The translations under genes and the position numbers were made by a program. A stretch of DNA of 64,000 nt. It comes from Chitinophagales bacterium. Lineage in GTDB: Bacteria > Bacteroidota > Bacteroidia > Chitinophagales > LD1. The stretch covers positions 62,001 through 126,000 of the forward strand of contig JAEUVA010000025.1 in the NCBI GenBank assembly GCA_016787045.1. Direction: 5' to 3'. Below, one piece after another: positions 54,272 through 63,774 of this stretch. The notes under the pieces were generated by a model. It saw only the letters and a list, made by a program, of their open reading frames with translations, made no database searches and was not told where the DNA came from. The number at the start of each line of letters is the position of its first letter. The first letter of the stretch is position 1.

Positions 54272-54910
54272 ATGGCTCTTGAAAAAAATCTACACCACCA
54301 TCGCAAAAGTTACGAACGGCACGAACTAACCGAAGAGCAGGTGGCAACCGACCCTTTTATACAGTTTAACGAATGGATGGAAGCTGCTCTGGAAAGTGAT
54401 GTGTATGAACCCAACGCCATGGTATTAAGCACAGCAACTACAGATGGCAAACCCTCTGCCAGAGTGGTGCTGCTAAAATCGTACAGCAAAAATGGATTGG
54501 TTTTTTTTACCAACTATAGTAGCCGCAAGGGAAAGGAGATAGCAGAAAACCCTCATGCTTCATTGTTATTTTTTTGGGATAAGTTGGAGAGGCAAGTACG
54601 TATAGAAGGCATTCTTAAAAAAGTAAGTGAAGAAGAATCCGAAAATTACTTTCAATCGCGTCCGTTTGAAAGCCGTTTAAGTGCCATAGTATCGCCACAA
54701 AGCACCGTTGTTCCGGGGCGTGAGTATTTGGAAAGTGAACTAGAAAAAATTAAAAACAATACATATACTCCTCGCCCTTCCAATTGGGGTGGGTATATAT
54801 TACAACCCGTTTGCTTTGAATTTTGGCAAGGAAGAGCCAACCGATTACATGATAGGTTGGTATTTGAATGGACAAACGGAAATTGGCAATTAAAGCGATT
54901 AGCTCCTTAG
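54272..54910 (+). CDS. pdxH: pyridoxamine 5'-phosphate oxidase
   Basis: 212 residues from ATG 54272. It makes pyridoxal 5'-phosphate using FMN. Conserved segments are PNAMVLSTATTDGKPSARVVLLK (FMN-binding), GLVFFTNYSSRKGKEI, FFWDKLERQVRIEG, YFQSRPFESRLSAIVSPQS, and the C-terminal NWGGYILQPVCFEFWQGRANRLHDR. Length and motifs are complete. It stands alone between a terminator and the convergent SDR gene. Confidence 0.95.
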   Translation: MALEKNLHHHRKSYERHELTEEQVATDPFIQFNEWMEAALESDVYEPNAMVLSTATTDGKPSARVVLLKSYSKNGLVFFTNYSSRKGKEIAENPHASLLFFWDKLERQVRIEGILKKVSEEESENYFQSRPFESRLSAIVSPQSTVVPGREYLESELEKIKNNTYTPRPSNWGGYILQPVCFEFWQGRANRLHDRLVFEWTNGNWQLKRLAP

Positions 54911-54966
54911 AAGAATAAAAGGCCCGTATGTCAAATATCAAAGCTCAAAAAAAACAAGAGCCACAA

Positions 54967-55659
54967 CTAAATATCCCCCAACTGCGGCCTCAATACCAGT
55001 TCTTCCACTACCGTATTTGGTGAAAGGGAATATACATCCCATATACTTTGGGCAATGTCCTGAGGAGTCATAAAACGAGATGAGGGTAAATCTGTGCCCG
55101 CCCACGAATCGGTGAGCGTGGCACCGGCAATTACAGAAGTTACTTTTATACCCTCTGTTTTCAATTCTTCGCGCAGCGCTTTTGACAAGCCCTGCATAGC
55201 AAACTTACTGATGCTGTAAGACCCACCGTTGGGATACGACTGAATACCGGCTACTGAACTAATATTAAAAATATGTCCGCTTTGTTTTTGAACCATAGAA
55301 GACACTAAAGCGCGGGTTAAGTGATACGCACTATACAGGTTAGTTTCTATCAGCTTTTCCAGCGTGCCCTCCGGCTCGTTATGCACTGCACCGGGCAAAA
55401 ACAATCCTGCGTTATTCACCAACACATCTATACTTCCATATTTGTTTAGTACTTCCTCTGCAAAATATTGTACTTGTTTTTTATTACTCACATCGCAGGG
55501 GAGAAATAGTGCTGGAGTTTTTAGTCCTCTAACCCATCCAATACTATCGTTTATGTTACGAGCGCACAAAGCCAATTGAAAACCTTGTACAGCAAATTTT
55601 TCGGCAATGGCTTTGCCGATACCCTTTGTGGCTCCTGTAATTACAATAACCTTACTCAT
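54967..55659 (-). CDS. short-chain dehydrogenase/reductase
   Basis: 230 residues of classical SDR type. It has the TGATKGIGKAI cofactor motif, NNAG near 86-89, the catalytic Ser in FNISSVAGI and the YSISKFA Tyr-x3-Lys motif. It resembles FabG-like and other small SDRs; the substrate is not deducible. Its start overlaps the end of the phosphohexomutase gene by 8 bp, so the two are translationally coupled. Confidence 0.92.
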   Translation of the reverse strand: MSKVIVITGATKGIGKAIAEKFAVQGFQLALCARNINDSIGWVRGLKTPALFLPCDVSNKKQVQYFAEEVLNKYGSIDVLVNNAGLFLPGAVHNEPEGTLEKLIETNLYSAYHLTRALVSSMVQKQSGHIFNISSVAGIQSYPNGGSYSISKFAMQGLSKALREELKTEGIKVTSVIAGATLTDSWAGTDLPSSRFMTPQDIAQSIWDVYSLSPNTVVEELVLRPQLGDI

Positions 55660-57061
55660 TAAGTAAAGTTTTACGTACGCGGTGCATCAGTTCATTTACC
55701 CGTTCCTCGGTAGCTGCTTCTACATACACGCGCAAAAGTGGCTCAGTGCCACTGGCGCGAACCATTACGGTTTCATCGCCTTCTAAATAAAACTTGAATC
55801 CATCAACAGATTCTATATCTCGTACAGCTACACCATCAAAATTTTTGTACGCCCCTTGCTCGCAGTTTTTAATAATTGCTTGCTTTTGGTCCTCTTTCAA
55901 ATGCAGGTCTAAACGGTTGTAAGAAAACGGACCAACTACATCATACACCTCTTGAATCAACTCATTCAATTTTTGCTCTTGTTGTACTAAGTGCTCCACT
56001 ATCACCAAACCATCCCATATACCATCGCGCTCGGGAATGTGGCCTTTTACAGCTATTCCACCGCTTTCTTCTCCACCTACTAGCACATCTTCGTTCTGCA
56101 TTATTTCGCAGATGTACTTAAAACCAATTTTAGTTACCTCTACCGGGATGCCATAAGCAGCACACAATTTTTTCACTTTGTTAGAAACCGAAAAAGCCAC
56201 CACTACTTTACCACTCATATTTTTATACTTATGTAGTATATGTATAAGTATTAATATAATGTGGTGTGCATCTATAAACTTACCGTTGCCATCATATAAC
56301 CCAATGCGATCTGCATCGCCATCGGTGGCAATAGCCAAATCGGCATGTTTCATTTCGCGCAGATAAGTTTCTAACACTTTCAAATTTTTAGCGATGGGTT
56401 CGGGTGCTTGCCCGTAAAAGGATGGATTGTATTCGCAGTGCAACACCTCGGCATGTGGCATAATACGGGGAAAAACGCTTTGCCCTGCACCATACATAGC
56501 ATCGTAAGCTACTATGAGCTCTGAGTTTTCGTTGATGGCTTCTAAATCGAAATGCTCCGCTACATGGTTGTAGTACATGGTCTCCAAATCCACTAATTCT
56601 AACAATCCTTTTTCTTGCCATTCTTTGAGTGAAACCTCGGCCATATTTACAGGAGTATCGGGTATAAGTTGCTCTACCTCTGTAATATACTTTTGAATAA
56701 GTGGACCTCCATGCTTTGACTTCAATTTATAGCCGTTGTATGCCGGTGGGTTATGGCTGGCTGTGAGAATCACCCCCAACTCGCAACCAAGTTTTTGCGC
56801 TCCAAGCGAAATCATTGGAGTGGACACAAAGTGTTCATCAAAATACACTTTGATACCGCGGCTGCACAATACATTGATGGCTGCTTCGGCAAACAAGTAG
56901 CCACCAAAACGGCAGTCAAATCCAATTACTATTTTGCTATCCGGGTTCTGCTTGAGTGTCCAATCTGCAGTTGCTTGCGCTACGCGCTTTACATTTTCTA
57001 CTGTAAAATCTTTAGCAATAATTGCCCTCCATCCGTCTGTTCCAAATTTGATCTTATCCAT
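55652..57061 (-). CDS. phosphoglucomutase/phosphomannomutase family protein
   Basis: 469 residues with the four-domain alpha-D-phosphohexomutase layout. The phosphoserine loop is TASHNPPAYNGYK near 100-112, the metal-binding loop DGDADRIGL near 245-253, the sugar-binding loop GGEESGG near 330-336, and the phosphate-binding loop VRASGTEPLLRVY near 440. It interconverts sugar 1- and 6-phosphates, feeding nucleotide sugar synthesis, possibly for the exopolysaccharide locus. The exact sugar is not certain. Confidence 0.92.
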   Translation of the reverse strand: MDKIKFGTDGWRAIIAKDFTVENVKRVAQATADWTLKQNPDSKIVIGFDCRFGGYLFAEAAINVLCSRGIKVYFDEHFVSTPMISLGAQKLGCELGVILTASHNPPAYNGYKLKSKHGGPLIQKYITEVEQLIPDTPVNMAEVSLKEWQEKGLLELVDLETMYYNHVAEHFDLEAINENSELIVAYDAMYGAGQSVFPRIMPHAEVLHCEYNPSFYGQAPEPIAKNLKVLETYLREMKHADLAIATDGDADRIGLYDGNGKFIDAHHIILILIHILHKYKNMSGKVVVAFSVSNKVKKLCAAYGIPVEVTKIGFKYICEIMQNEDVLVGGEESGGIAVKGHIPERDGIWDGLVIVEHLVQQEQKLNELIQEVYDVVGPFSYNRLDLHLKEDQKQAIIKNCEQGAYKNFDGVAVRDIESVDGFKFYLEGDETVMVRASGTEPLLRVYVEAATEERVNELMHRVRKTLLNE

Positions 57062-57193
57062 TCCCTTATCTAATTTTTAGGGCTGCTAAACTAAAAAAAC
57101 AGTGAAAGCACGTTAATTGTCTATTTTAAGCAATCGTAAAGTGTGTTTGTGTAAACATTGTGCTATGCATAGCTCTTTTGTTTATTGTTTTGT

Positions 57194-57934
57194 ATGGTGA
57201 ACTACGCAGATACATACCGGCTACGCGGATTGCGCGAAAAATTAGTGGAGGAACTGAAGCCCAAAGGAATTACCGATGAAAAGGTGCTGAAAGCAATTGC
57301 CACCATACCCCGTCACTTTTTCTTTAAAGGCGATAGTATTTTTTATGAAGCCCATGCCTATGAAGACAAGGCATTTCCGATTGCTGCAGGGCAAACTATT
57401 TCGCAGCCATACACTGTGGCTTTTCAATCGCAACTTTTGGAAATAAAACCCGATGAAAAAGTGCTGGAAATTGGCACCGGTAGTGGGTACCAGGCGGCAG
57501 TGCTGATGTATTTAGGCGCACGTGTTTACTCTATTGAGCGGCAACGCGAACTACATGTGCACACCGAGCCGTTTTTGCAATGGCTGAAAGACTATCTGAA
57601 AAAGGAAAAGGAGAAAGAAACGGGTGATACGCCCAAAAAACTCAGCTGGAAACCCGCTCAGATGCTTTGGCCTGTCAAGTGCTATTTTGGCGATGGTTTT
57701 GAGGGCTTATCGCATATCGCCCCTTTTGATAAAATCATTATCACGGCAGCTGTACCGGAAATGCCTAGGAAACTTTTACAGCAATTAAACGTAGGAGGAA
57801 GAATAGTTTTGCCTTTTGGAGCCGAGACCAATTGCAAAATGCTTCGCATTACCAAACATGGTGATGACCAATACGAAACCGAAGAGTTTGGGGCATTTAG
57901 CTTTGTACCGATGCTAAAAGGCAAAGTAGTATAA
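57194..57934 (+). CDS. pcm: protein-L-isoaspartate O-methyltransferase
   Basis: 246 residues from ATG 57194. It has the PCMT signature: the N-terminal IPRHFFF, FPIAAGQTISQPYTVAFQSQLL, the SAM-binding VLEIGTGSGYQAAVL near 93-107, and FDKIIITAAVPEMPRKLLQQL near the end. A Lys/Glu-rich insertion (about 133-153) is present. It repairs damaged isoaspartyl residues. It is followed 13 bp later by the OmpA-like gene. Confidence 0.95.
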   Translation: MVNYADTYRLRGLREKLVEELKPKGITDEKVLKAIATIPRHFFFKGDSIFYEAHAYEDKAFPIAAGQTISQPYTVAFQSQLLEIKPDEKVLEIGTGSGYQAAVLMYLGARVYSIERQRELHVHTEPFLQWLKDYLKKEKEKETGDTPKKLSWKPAQMLWPVKCYFGDGFEGLSHIAPFDKIIITAAVPEMPRKLLQQLNVGGRIVLPFGAETNCKMLRITKHGDDQYETEEFGAFSFVPMLKGKVV

Positions 57935-57947
57935 AATTTTTTTTCGT

Positions 57948-58646
57948 ATGCGTACACTTACTACCTACTTGCTTTGCCTTTGTACCGCCTTCACTTTTGC
58001 TGCCGATGCCGGTAATTTCAGGGTTATCGTTTACAACAAAATGAACCGCGAAACCATTACCGGTGCCGAGGTCAAACTGCAAGATATTGCCTCCGGCAGA
58101 ACTTACACACAAACCACCAACTACGATGGCTCGGCCAGTTTCCAGATAGACAATAATGCCAAATACCGCTTAGAAATCAGCAAAGATGCTACCGGCAGCA
58201 GTATTGGCTTTTTGAGCTACACTTACATGCTCAGCGAAAAAGAAGTGGCCTCCGGCAGAACATTTGAGGCCGAATTAGAAAAAGTGAAACATGAACAATC
58301 CGGATTGATGCCGGCCATGTACTTTGACTACAATAAGAGTGCGCTTAGTGATGAAAACAAATTGATGCTTGATAACTTGTTGAAAATGTTTGTCGGATTT
58401 CCTACGTTACAAGTAGAGGTGGGCGTATATGCCGATTGTCGCGAAGGCAAAGACATGACTACCCAACGCGCCAAACAGATAGCCAATTATTTAGCCAGCA
58501 AAGGCGACAACAAAAAAGTTATTGTTAAAGAATACGGTGCTGTACGAGCACTTAACCACTGTGATTGCAGCAATGAGTATGTGGTGTGCAGCGAACAGAA
58601 ATATTTAGAGAACCGCAGAGCGGAGTTTAAGATACTCTCCTTCTAA
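57948..58646 (+). CDS. OmpA family outer membrane/periplasmic protein
   Basis: 232 residues. A signal peptide (MRTLTTYLLCLCTAFTFAADA) precedes an N-terminal beta-rich domain of about 100 residues resembling a carboxypeptidase-regulatory-like fold (TGAEVKLQDIASGRTYTQTT). The C-terminal OmpA-like peptidoglycan-binding domain reads MYFDYNKSALSDENKLML through QRAKQIANYLASKG to LENRRAEFKIL. Four Cys residues lie in the last 60 residues. It likely anchors to peptidoglycan. Convergent with smpB. Confidence 0.87.
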   Translation: MRTLTTYLLCLCTAFTFAADAGNFRVIVYNKMNRETITGAEVKLQDIASGRTYTQTTNYDGSASFQIDNNAKYRLEISKDATGSSIGFLSYTYMLSEKEVASGRTFEAELEKVKHEQSGLMPAMYFDYNKSALSDENKLMLDNLLKMFVGFPTLQVEVGVYADCREGKDMTTQRAKQIANYLASKGDNKKVIVKEYGAVRALNHCDCSNEYVVCSEQKYLENRRAEFKILSF

Positions 58647-58650
58647 TTAG

Positions 58651-59118
58651 CTACCTATACTTCTTCATCACTTTCTCTATCTCTCGCTTGGTATCTTTTT
58701 GCTTAAGCGATTGGCGTTTATCATAATGCTTTTTGCCACGGCCTAAAGCAATTTCTAATTTGGCAAACCCGCGCTCGTTCATAAACAAACGGATAGGAAT
58801 GAGGGTAAATCCACGCTCTCTAATCTTGGCTTCTATCCGATTAAGTTCACGTTTGTTAAGTAAAAGTTTCCGTAAACGGGTAGGGTCGTGGTTAGCATAC
58901 GTACCATGCGAATACTCCGGTATGGTCATGCCTTTGATAAAAACCTCACCATCACGAATCAGGCAGTAAGACTCATTAATACTTCCACCACCATTGCGAA
59001 TACTCTTGATTTCGCTGCCGGTAAGCATAATGCCGGCATCAAAGCGCTCTACAATCTCATAATCAAACTCTGCGCGTTTGTGTCGTACATTTATTTTTTC
59101 GGGCGCAATAATCTTCAT
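58651..59118 (-). CDS. smpB: SsrA-binding protein SmpB
   Basis: 155 residues. SmpB brings tmRNA to stalled ribosomes. The beta-barrel core includes HKRAEFDYEIVERFDAGI, LTGSEIKSIRNGGGSINESYC, EVFIKGMTIPEYSHG and the C-terminal basic tail LGRGKKHYDKRQSLKQKD. Length is standard. Its start overlaps the thioesterase-like gene by 4 bp. The tmRNA gene itself is not recognisable in this window. Confidence 0.96.
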   Translation of the reverse strand: MKIIAPEKINVRHKRAEFDYEIVERFDAGIMLTGSEIKSIRNGGGSINESYCLIRDGEVFIKGMTIPEYSHGTYANHDPTRLRKLLLNKRELNRIEAKIRERGFTLIPIRLFMNERGFAKLEIALGRGKKHYDKRQSLKQKDTKREIEKVMKKYR

Positions 59119-59519
59119 GGGTTACCTCCGCTCAACTCATTAAACATTTTTTCTATTTTTTCTTTCTTCAAAATCTTTTGCCCTGTTCTACCCGTGGCAA
59201 TTATGCGCTCATTAACTTTGGCTATAAAGGTACAATTCACGGTATTGCCGTTTAACTCTTCTAATACTGCTTCAAAAACCACCTGCTCACCTACCAGTGC
59301 AGGTGAATGATGATGAACATGTACGTAGGTACCAATGCCTTCTTCGTCCTCTTCTTTCATTGCTAACACAAAGAGGCGGCTGCTCCACTCTGCATCTCTG
59401 GTAAGTGCAAAGGTGGCATACACATTATGCACCGTGCCGCTTTCAAAACGAGCTACGTCTTCCGGTGCTACTGTTTGTACAAACTGCTTCTTATCTCCTA
59501 CTGCAAATACTGATTTCAT
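59115..59519 (-). CDS. FlK-like hotdog thioesterase
   Basis: 134 residues with the hotdog fold pattern of the FlK-type thioesterase family: a start of FAVGDKKQFVQTVAPEDVARF, then SGTVHNVYATFAL with the conserved His, and the central VHHHSPALVGEQVVFEAVL strand and C-terminal INCTFIAKVNERIIATGRTGQKIL-like strands. It would hydrolyse a small acyl-CoA, but the substrate is unknown. It overlaps smpB by 4 bp upstream, so the two are co-translated. Confidence 0.82.
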   Translation of the reverse strand: MKSVFAVGDKKQFVQTVAPEDVARFESGTVHNVYATFALTRDAEWSSRLFVLAMKEEDEEGIGTYVHVHHHSPALVGEQVVFEAVLEELNGNTVNCTFIAKVNERIIATGRTGQKILKKEKIEKMFNELSGGNP

Positions 59520-59564
59520 GCAGGCGAAAATGAGAAATAAAACGATGCCCGCTAAGGAATACTG

Positions 59565-61439
59565 TTACACAACAAGTACAAAGCACTTTACATTGTGCCT
59601 AACCACACCTATGGTTTCGCCAAAAATGAAATCCATAATGCCGGAATGACCATGTTTGGCTAACACTAGCAATTCTGTGTTCGTTTCTTTACACAAACGC
59701 ACAATTTCTTTCTGGGGCTTGCCATAGCCCAGTTTGGGCTCCACATCATAACCCTGCGCACGTAAATCGTTTACATACTTCATCACTTGTATGGTATCCT
59801 CATCGGTTTCAAAATCGTGTATATCGCTGCCATAAGAATGCGCTCCGGCAGTTTCTACTATGTGTAATAAGTAAAACTTAGTTGATTTTGTACCGTGCGA
59901 AACTCCCTCGGTAATAGCTCGCAAATCGTTGCCACTGAAGTCAACACAAATAGCAATGGTGTTATATACTTTTTGCTCAATGGTAGGAATAGTAAGCGCC
60001 ACCCCATGTGGTGTGTTGGCCTGATAAACATTTTTTGTTTTTCCTTTAATGGCATAGTACACTATTACCAACAGCAGAAGCAAAGCCAGTAGTACTAATG
60101 GAAGAATAATACCGTAAAACAAGAGTGGTGAGGCAGATAAAGTGTTCTGCCAAAATAGAAGTTGCTCGTACACTAATTTCAGGTTGAGCATCACAATTAA
60201 TATTGCACAGATCCACGCTCCGGTTTTTATCCATTTACCAATAGCAAAGCTGCCCATTTTATGTTTATCGCTCACAAACTGTATGAGCGGAATTACTGCA
60301 AATCCTAATTGCAAACTCAACACCACTTGTGATAGAACGAGCATATCATCTACCTTACTTTCTCCTAAAATGTATATCACTAAAAAAGCTGGTATCACGG
60401 CTATTAAACGAGTAATCAATCTGCGCAACCAAGGGGCAATACGTAAATCCAAATAGCCCTCCATCACAATTTGCCCCGCTAATGTACCGGTAATAGTGGA
60501 GGATTGGCCGGCTGCAATTAACGCCACAGCAAAAAGAATTGGAGCTAATTTTTCGCCCAGCAATGGCTGTAGCATAGCATGAGCGCCTTCTATGGTTACC
60601 ACTTCGTGCATACCAGACTTAAAAAACACGGTGGCTGCTAAAATCAAAATAGATGCGTTAACAAAAAATGCCATGTTTAGTGCCACAGCAGAGTCTATAA
60701 AATTGAAGCGTATGGCTTGTTTTAACCCTTGCTCATCGGTTTTGTTTCTACGAGTTTGTACTAAGCTGGAATGCAGATATAAATTATGCGGCATTACGGT
60801 AGCGCCAATAATGCCTATGGCAATGTACAGTGCATCGCCACTCAATGCAGATGGTATAAAACCGTATGATAGCTCTGCTAAATCGGGTTTGGCAAAAAAT
60901 AGTTCTAAAAAGAAAGAAACACCAATGATAGCTACCAGCGATAGGATAAACGCCTCCATGTATCGCATGCCCTTACTCTGTAAAAACAAGATGAGAAACG
61001 TGTCAAAAACGGCCAGCGATACCCCACAAAGTAAAGGCATCCCAAAAAGCAATTTCAAACCTATTGCCATACCTAATACTTCTGCAAGATCGCAAGCTGC
61101 AATTGCAATCTCTGCGAGTATCCATAAAGGTATGTTAATCCATCTTGGGTACGTTTCTCTACTGGCTTGTGCCAAATCTTTGCCCCGTACAATTCCTAAT
61201 CGGGCACTTAAACTTTGAAGCAACAACGCAATGAGGTTGCTCATTAACAACACCCATAACAATTTGTATCCATATCTACTTCCGCCCTCTATATCGGTAG
61301 CCCAATTACCCGGGTCCATGTACCCAACCGCCACCAAAAATGCCGGCCCCATATACAGTGCGAGACGTTTCCACCCTGTTTTAGCTTGCGTAGTGTCTAT
61401 GCTGGCATGAACTTCTTCTAACGATTTATGCTGTGCCAT
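59565..61439 (-). CDS. Nramp divalent metal transporter fused to a C-terminal UspA domain
   Basis: 624 residues, about 200 longer than a usual MntH. The first 440 or so residues carry about eleven membrane helices with the Nramp signatures GYMDPGNWATDIEGG near 38-52 (metal-binding DPGN) and IGATVMPHNLYLHSSLVQ (MPHN), so Mn2+ or Fe2+ uptake is likely. The last 140 residues form a universal-stress-protein domain: TIAICVDFSGNDLRAI, FYLLHIVE, and ELLVLAKHGHSGIMDFIFGE-type nucleotide-binding Gly motif. Stand-alone Usp domains often bind ATP; here it would face the cytoplasm and could regulate transport. Confidence 0.92.
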   Translation of the reverse strand: MAQHKSLEEVHASIDTTQAKTGWKRLALYMGPAFLVAVGYMDPGNWATDIEGGSRYGYKLLWVLLMSNLIALLLQSLSARLGIVRGKDLAQASRETYPRWINIPLWILAEIAIAACDLAEVLGMAIGLKLLFGMPLLCGVSLAVFDTFLILFLQSKGMRYMEAFILSLVAIIGVSFFLELFFAKPDLAELSYGFIPSALSGDALYIAIGIIGATVMPHNLYLHSSLVQTRRNKTDEQGLKQAIRFNFIDSAVALNMAFFVNASILILAATVFFKSGMHEVVTIEGAHAMLQPLLGEKLAPILFAVALIAAGQSSTITGTLAGQIVMEGYLDLRIAPWLRRLITRLIAVIPAFLVIYILGESKVDDMLVLSQVVLSLQLGFAVIPLIQFVSDKHKMGSFAIGKWIKTGAWICAILIVMLNLKLVYEQLLFWQNTLSASPLLFYGIILPLVLLALLLLLVIVYYAIKGKTKNVYQANTPHGVALTIPTIEQKVYNTIAICVDFSGNDLRAITEGVSHGTKSTKFYLLHIVETAGAHSYGSDIHDFETDEDTIQVMKYVNDLRAQGYDVEPKLGYGKPQKEIVRLCKETNTELLVLAKHGHSGIMDFIFGETIGVVRHNVKCFVLVV

Positions 61440-61516
61440 ATTTTAGACAAATCTAAATTTTTATTTCGCAAACCAAAAAATATTATACGATTGCGATTTA
61501 AACCATACATTCAGAA

Positions 61517-62185
61517 ATGAAACTTTTATTACTCTTATTACTCTTACCGTTAATAATTTCTGCCATGCCACAAAAAAAATATACCCTACTTTGTTTAGGC
61601 GACTCCTACACCATAGGTGAGGCAGTGGAGCCGCACGAGCGCTTTGCCCATCAGGCAGTAGAAATGCTCAAACAAAAAAAACTGTTTTTTGCTCAGCCAA
61701 AAATTATTGCCAAAACCGGCTGGACCACCGATGAACTTTCCGCTGCAATTAAAGAGCAAAATCTACAGGGCATATTTGATGTTGTTACTTTGCTGATAGG
61801 TGTGAACAACCAATACCGAAACAGAGATATAGAAAACTACCGCTTAGAGTTTACGGAGTTACTGCAAACTGCATTGCGCTATGCCAACAACAATTGCCAA
61901 CATGTATTTGTTATTTCTATTCCTGATTGGGGGGTAACGCCATTTGCATTAAAGGATGAAAGAAGTGAACAAAAAATTGCGGAGCAGATTAACTCCTTCA
62001 ACCGGGTAAACAAAGAGGTGAGCGAACAAGTTGGCGTGCACTACATAGACATTACACCCGGTTCGCGCAAAGCAAAACATGATAAAACTCTCATAGCAAA
62101 CGATGGGCTTCATCCCTCCGAAAAAATGTATCGGGAGTGGGCTATTACTTTAGCTGATAAGTTGCACGCTGTCTTCAAGAAATAA
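61517..62185 (+). CDS. secreted SGNH/GDSL hydrolase
   Basis: 222 residues. A signal peptide (MKLLLLLLLLPLIISAMPQ) is followed by block I LLCLGDSYTIGEAV with the nucleophile Ser, the block III GVNNQYRN, and block V DGLHPS with the Asp and His of the triad. The fold is that of GDSL esterases/lipases acting on esters in the periplasm or outside. The substrate is unknown. It is divergent from the Nramp fusion gene and is followed 106 bp later by the MBL-rhodanese gene. Confidence 0.9.
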   Translation: MKLLLLLLLLPLIISAMPQKKYTLLCLGDSYTIGEAVEPHERFAHQAVEMLKQKKLFFAQPKIIAKTGWTTDELSAAIKEQNLQGIFDVVTLLIGVNNQYRNRDIENYRLEFTELLQTALRYANNNCQHVFVISIPDWGVTPFALKDERSEQKIAEQINSFNRVNKEVSEQVGVHYIDITPGSRKAKHDKTLIANDGLHPSEKMYREWAITLADKLHAVFKK

Positions 62186-62291
62186 GTACTACTTTTAGGT
62201 GGCATATATCAAGCAGCAACCATTTGTAACAATTGTATCCGTTACCACGCAGAAGAAGCAGCTACATTTGCATTATCAAAAACGTAAAAAA

Positions 62292-63707
62292 ATGAAAGTA
62301 GAACAAATTTATACCGGATGCTTGGCACAAGGTGCTTACTACATTGTGTCTAATGGCGAAGCAGCAATTATTGACCCACTGCGTGAAACCCAACCTTACA
62401 CCGACCGCCTGGAAAAAGACGGTGTCAAATTGAAATATATTTTAGAAACCCACTTTCATGCCGATTTTGTTTCGGGGCATTTAGACCTAAGCAAAAAAAC
62501 CGGAGCGCCTATTGTGTATGGCCCAAATGCCAAACCCGAATTTGAAGCCATTATTGCAAAAGATGGCGACATACTTAAATTGGGCAATGTAAAAATCAAA
62601 GTGTTGCATACACCCGGTCACACTATGGAAAGCACTACTTATTTGCTGATAGATGAGAACGGAAAAGACCATTGCATATTTAGTGGCGATACACTTTTCT
62701 TAGGCGATGTAGGTCGCCCGGATTTAGCGCAAAAATCTGCCAGCATGACTCAAGACCAATTAGCCGGTTTACTCTACGATAGCTTGATGAATAAAATTAT
62801 GCCTTTGGCTGATGATGTGATTGTGTATCCGGCACACGGAGCTGGAAGCGCCTGTGGCAAAAACATGATGAAGGAAACAGTAGATACTTTGGGAAACCAA
62901 AAACGCATCAACTACGCGCTCAATCAACCTAACAAAGAAGAATTCATTAAAGCCGTAACTGATGGATTGCTTCCTCCACCGGCATACTTTGGTATGAACG
63001 TAGCCATGAACAAAAAGGGCTACGAAAGTTTTGATACCGTGTTTAACAACGGTATGCGCTCACTAACAGCCGATGAATTTGAAGTAGCAGCAGAAACTAA
63101 TGGCGCGTTAATGCTGGATACCCGTGACCCCGCTGTATTTCATAAAGGTTTCATTCCGCAATCTATCAACATAGGTATAAATGGCGATTTTGCCCCTTGG
63201 GTAGGTGCGTTAGTTGCCGATGTAAAACAACCTATACTATTAATCACCGAAGAGGGTAAAGAGGAAGAAACCGTTACCCGCTTAACTCGTGTGGGTTTTG
63301 ACAATATACTCGGCCACTTGAAAACTGGATTTAATGCTTGGAAAGCAGCCGGCAAAGAAATTGATACCGTTAACCGCATTACAAGTAAGCAGTTTGCTGA
63401 AACTGTAGATGTAAATAAAGATATGGTGGTAGATGTGCGCAGAGAAGGTGAGTACAGCGCAGAGCATGTAGAAAACGCTTACAGCAAACCCTTGGCTTAC
63501 ATCAACGAATGGGTAAAAGACATCAACCCAGAGCAACACTTTTTCTTACATTGTGCAGGCGGCTACCGCAGTATGATTGCTGCCAGCATTTTGCAAGCAC
63601 GCGGCTATCGTAACTTCACCGAAATTGAAGGCGGATTTAAAGCCATAGCCGAATCGGGTGTTCCGAAAACCAACTTTGTGTGCCAAAGCAAAGTGATGAA
63701 AGTGTAA
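62292..63707 (+). CDS. MBL-fold persulfide dioxygenase fused to two rhodanese domains (CstB-like)
   Basis: 471 residues from ATG 62292; an open frame 31 codons upstream lacks homology. The N-terminal metallo-beta-lactamase domain is ETHE1-like, with LETHFHADFVSGH (His-x-His-x-Asp) near 54-66, HTPGHTMEST and a SGDTLFLGDVGRPD segment. Two rhodanese domains follow: the first (about 270-350) has no Cys in the active-site loop (LLITEEGKEEE), the second has FLHCAGGYRSM with the active Cys near 422. Such proteins oxidise persulfides in sulfide detoxification. The following TauE/SafE transporter fits removal of the products. Confidence 0.9.
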   Translation: MKVEQIYTGCLAQGAYYIVSNGEAAIIDPLRETQPYTDRLEKDGVKLKYILETHFHADFVSGHLDLSKKTGAPIVYGPNAKPEFEAIIAKDGDILKLGNVKIKVLHTPGHTMESTTYLLIDENGKDHCIFSGDTLFLGDVGRPDLAQKSASMTQDQLAGLLYDSLMNKIMPLADDVIVYPAHGAGSACGKNMMKETVDTLGNQKRINYALNQPNKEEFIKAVTDGLLPPPAYFGMNVAMNKKGYESFDTVFNNGMRSLTADEFEVAAETNGALMLDTRDPAVFHKGFIPQSINIGINGDFAPWVGALVADVKQPILLITEEGKEEETVTRLTRVGFDNILGHLKTGFNAWKAAGKEIDTVNRITSKQFAETVDVNKDMVVDVRREGEYSAEHVENAYSKPLAYINEWVKDINPEQHFFLHCAGGYRSMIAASILQARGYRNFTEIEGGFKAIAESGVPKTNFVCQSKVMKV

Positions 63708-63728
63708 TTCAATTTACAAAAATCTAAA

Positions 63729-63758
63729 GGCATCGGAAATTTTTTTCTGATGCCATTT
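63729..63758 (+). terminator. hairpin between MBL-rhodanese and TauE genes
   Basis: GGCATCGGAAA at 63729-63739 pairs with 63744-63754 (one G-T pair) around a TTTT loop and is followed by ATTTTC. It lies 22 bp after the stop. It may end the transcript or attenuate expression of the downstream gene, whose ATG is 21 bp after the stem. Confidence 0.6.
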
Positions 63759-63774
63759 TCAAAAAACAAAAATC

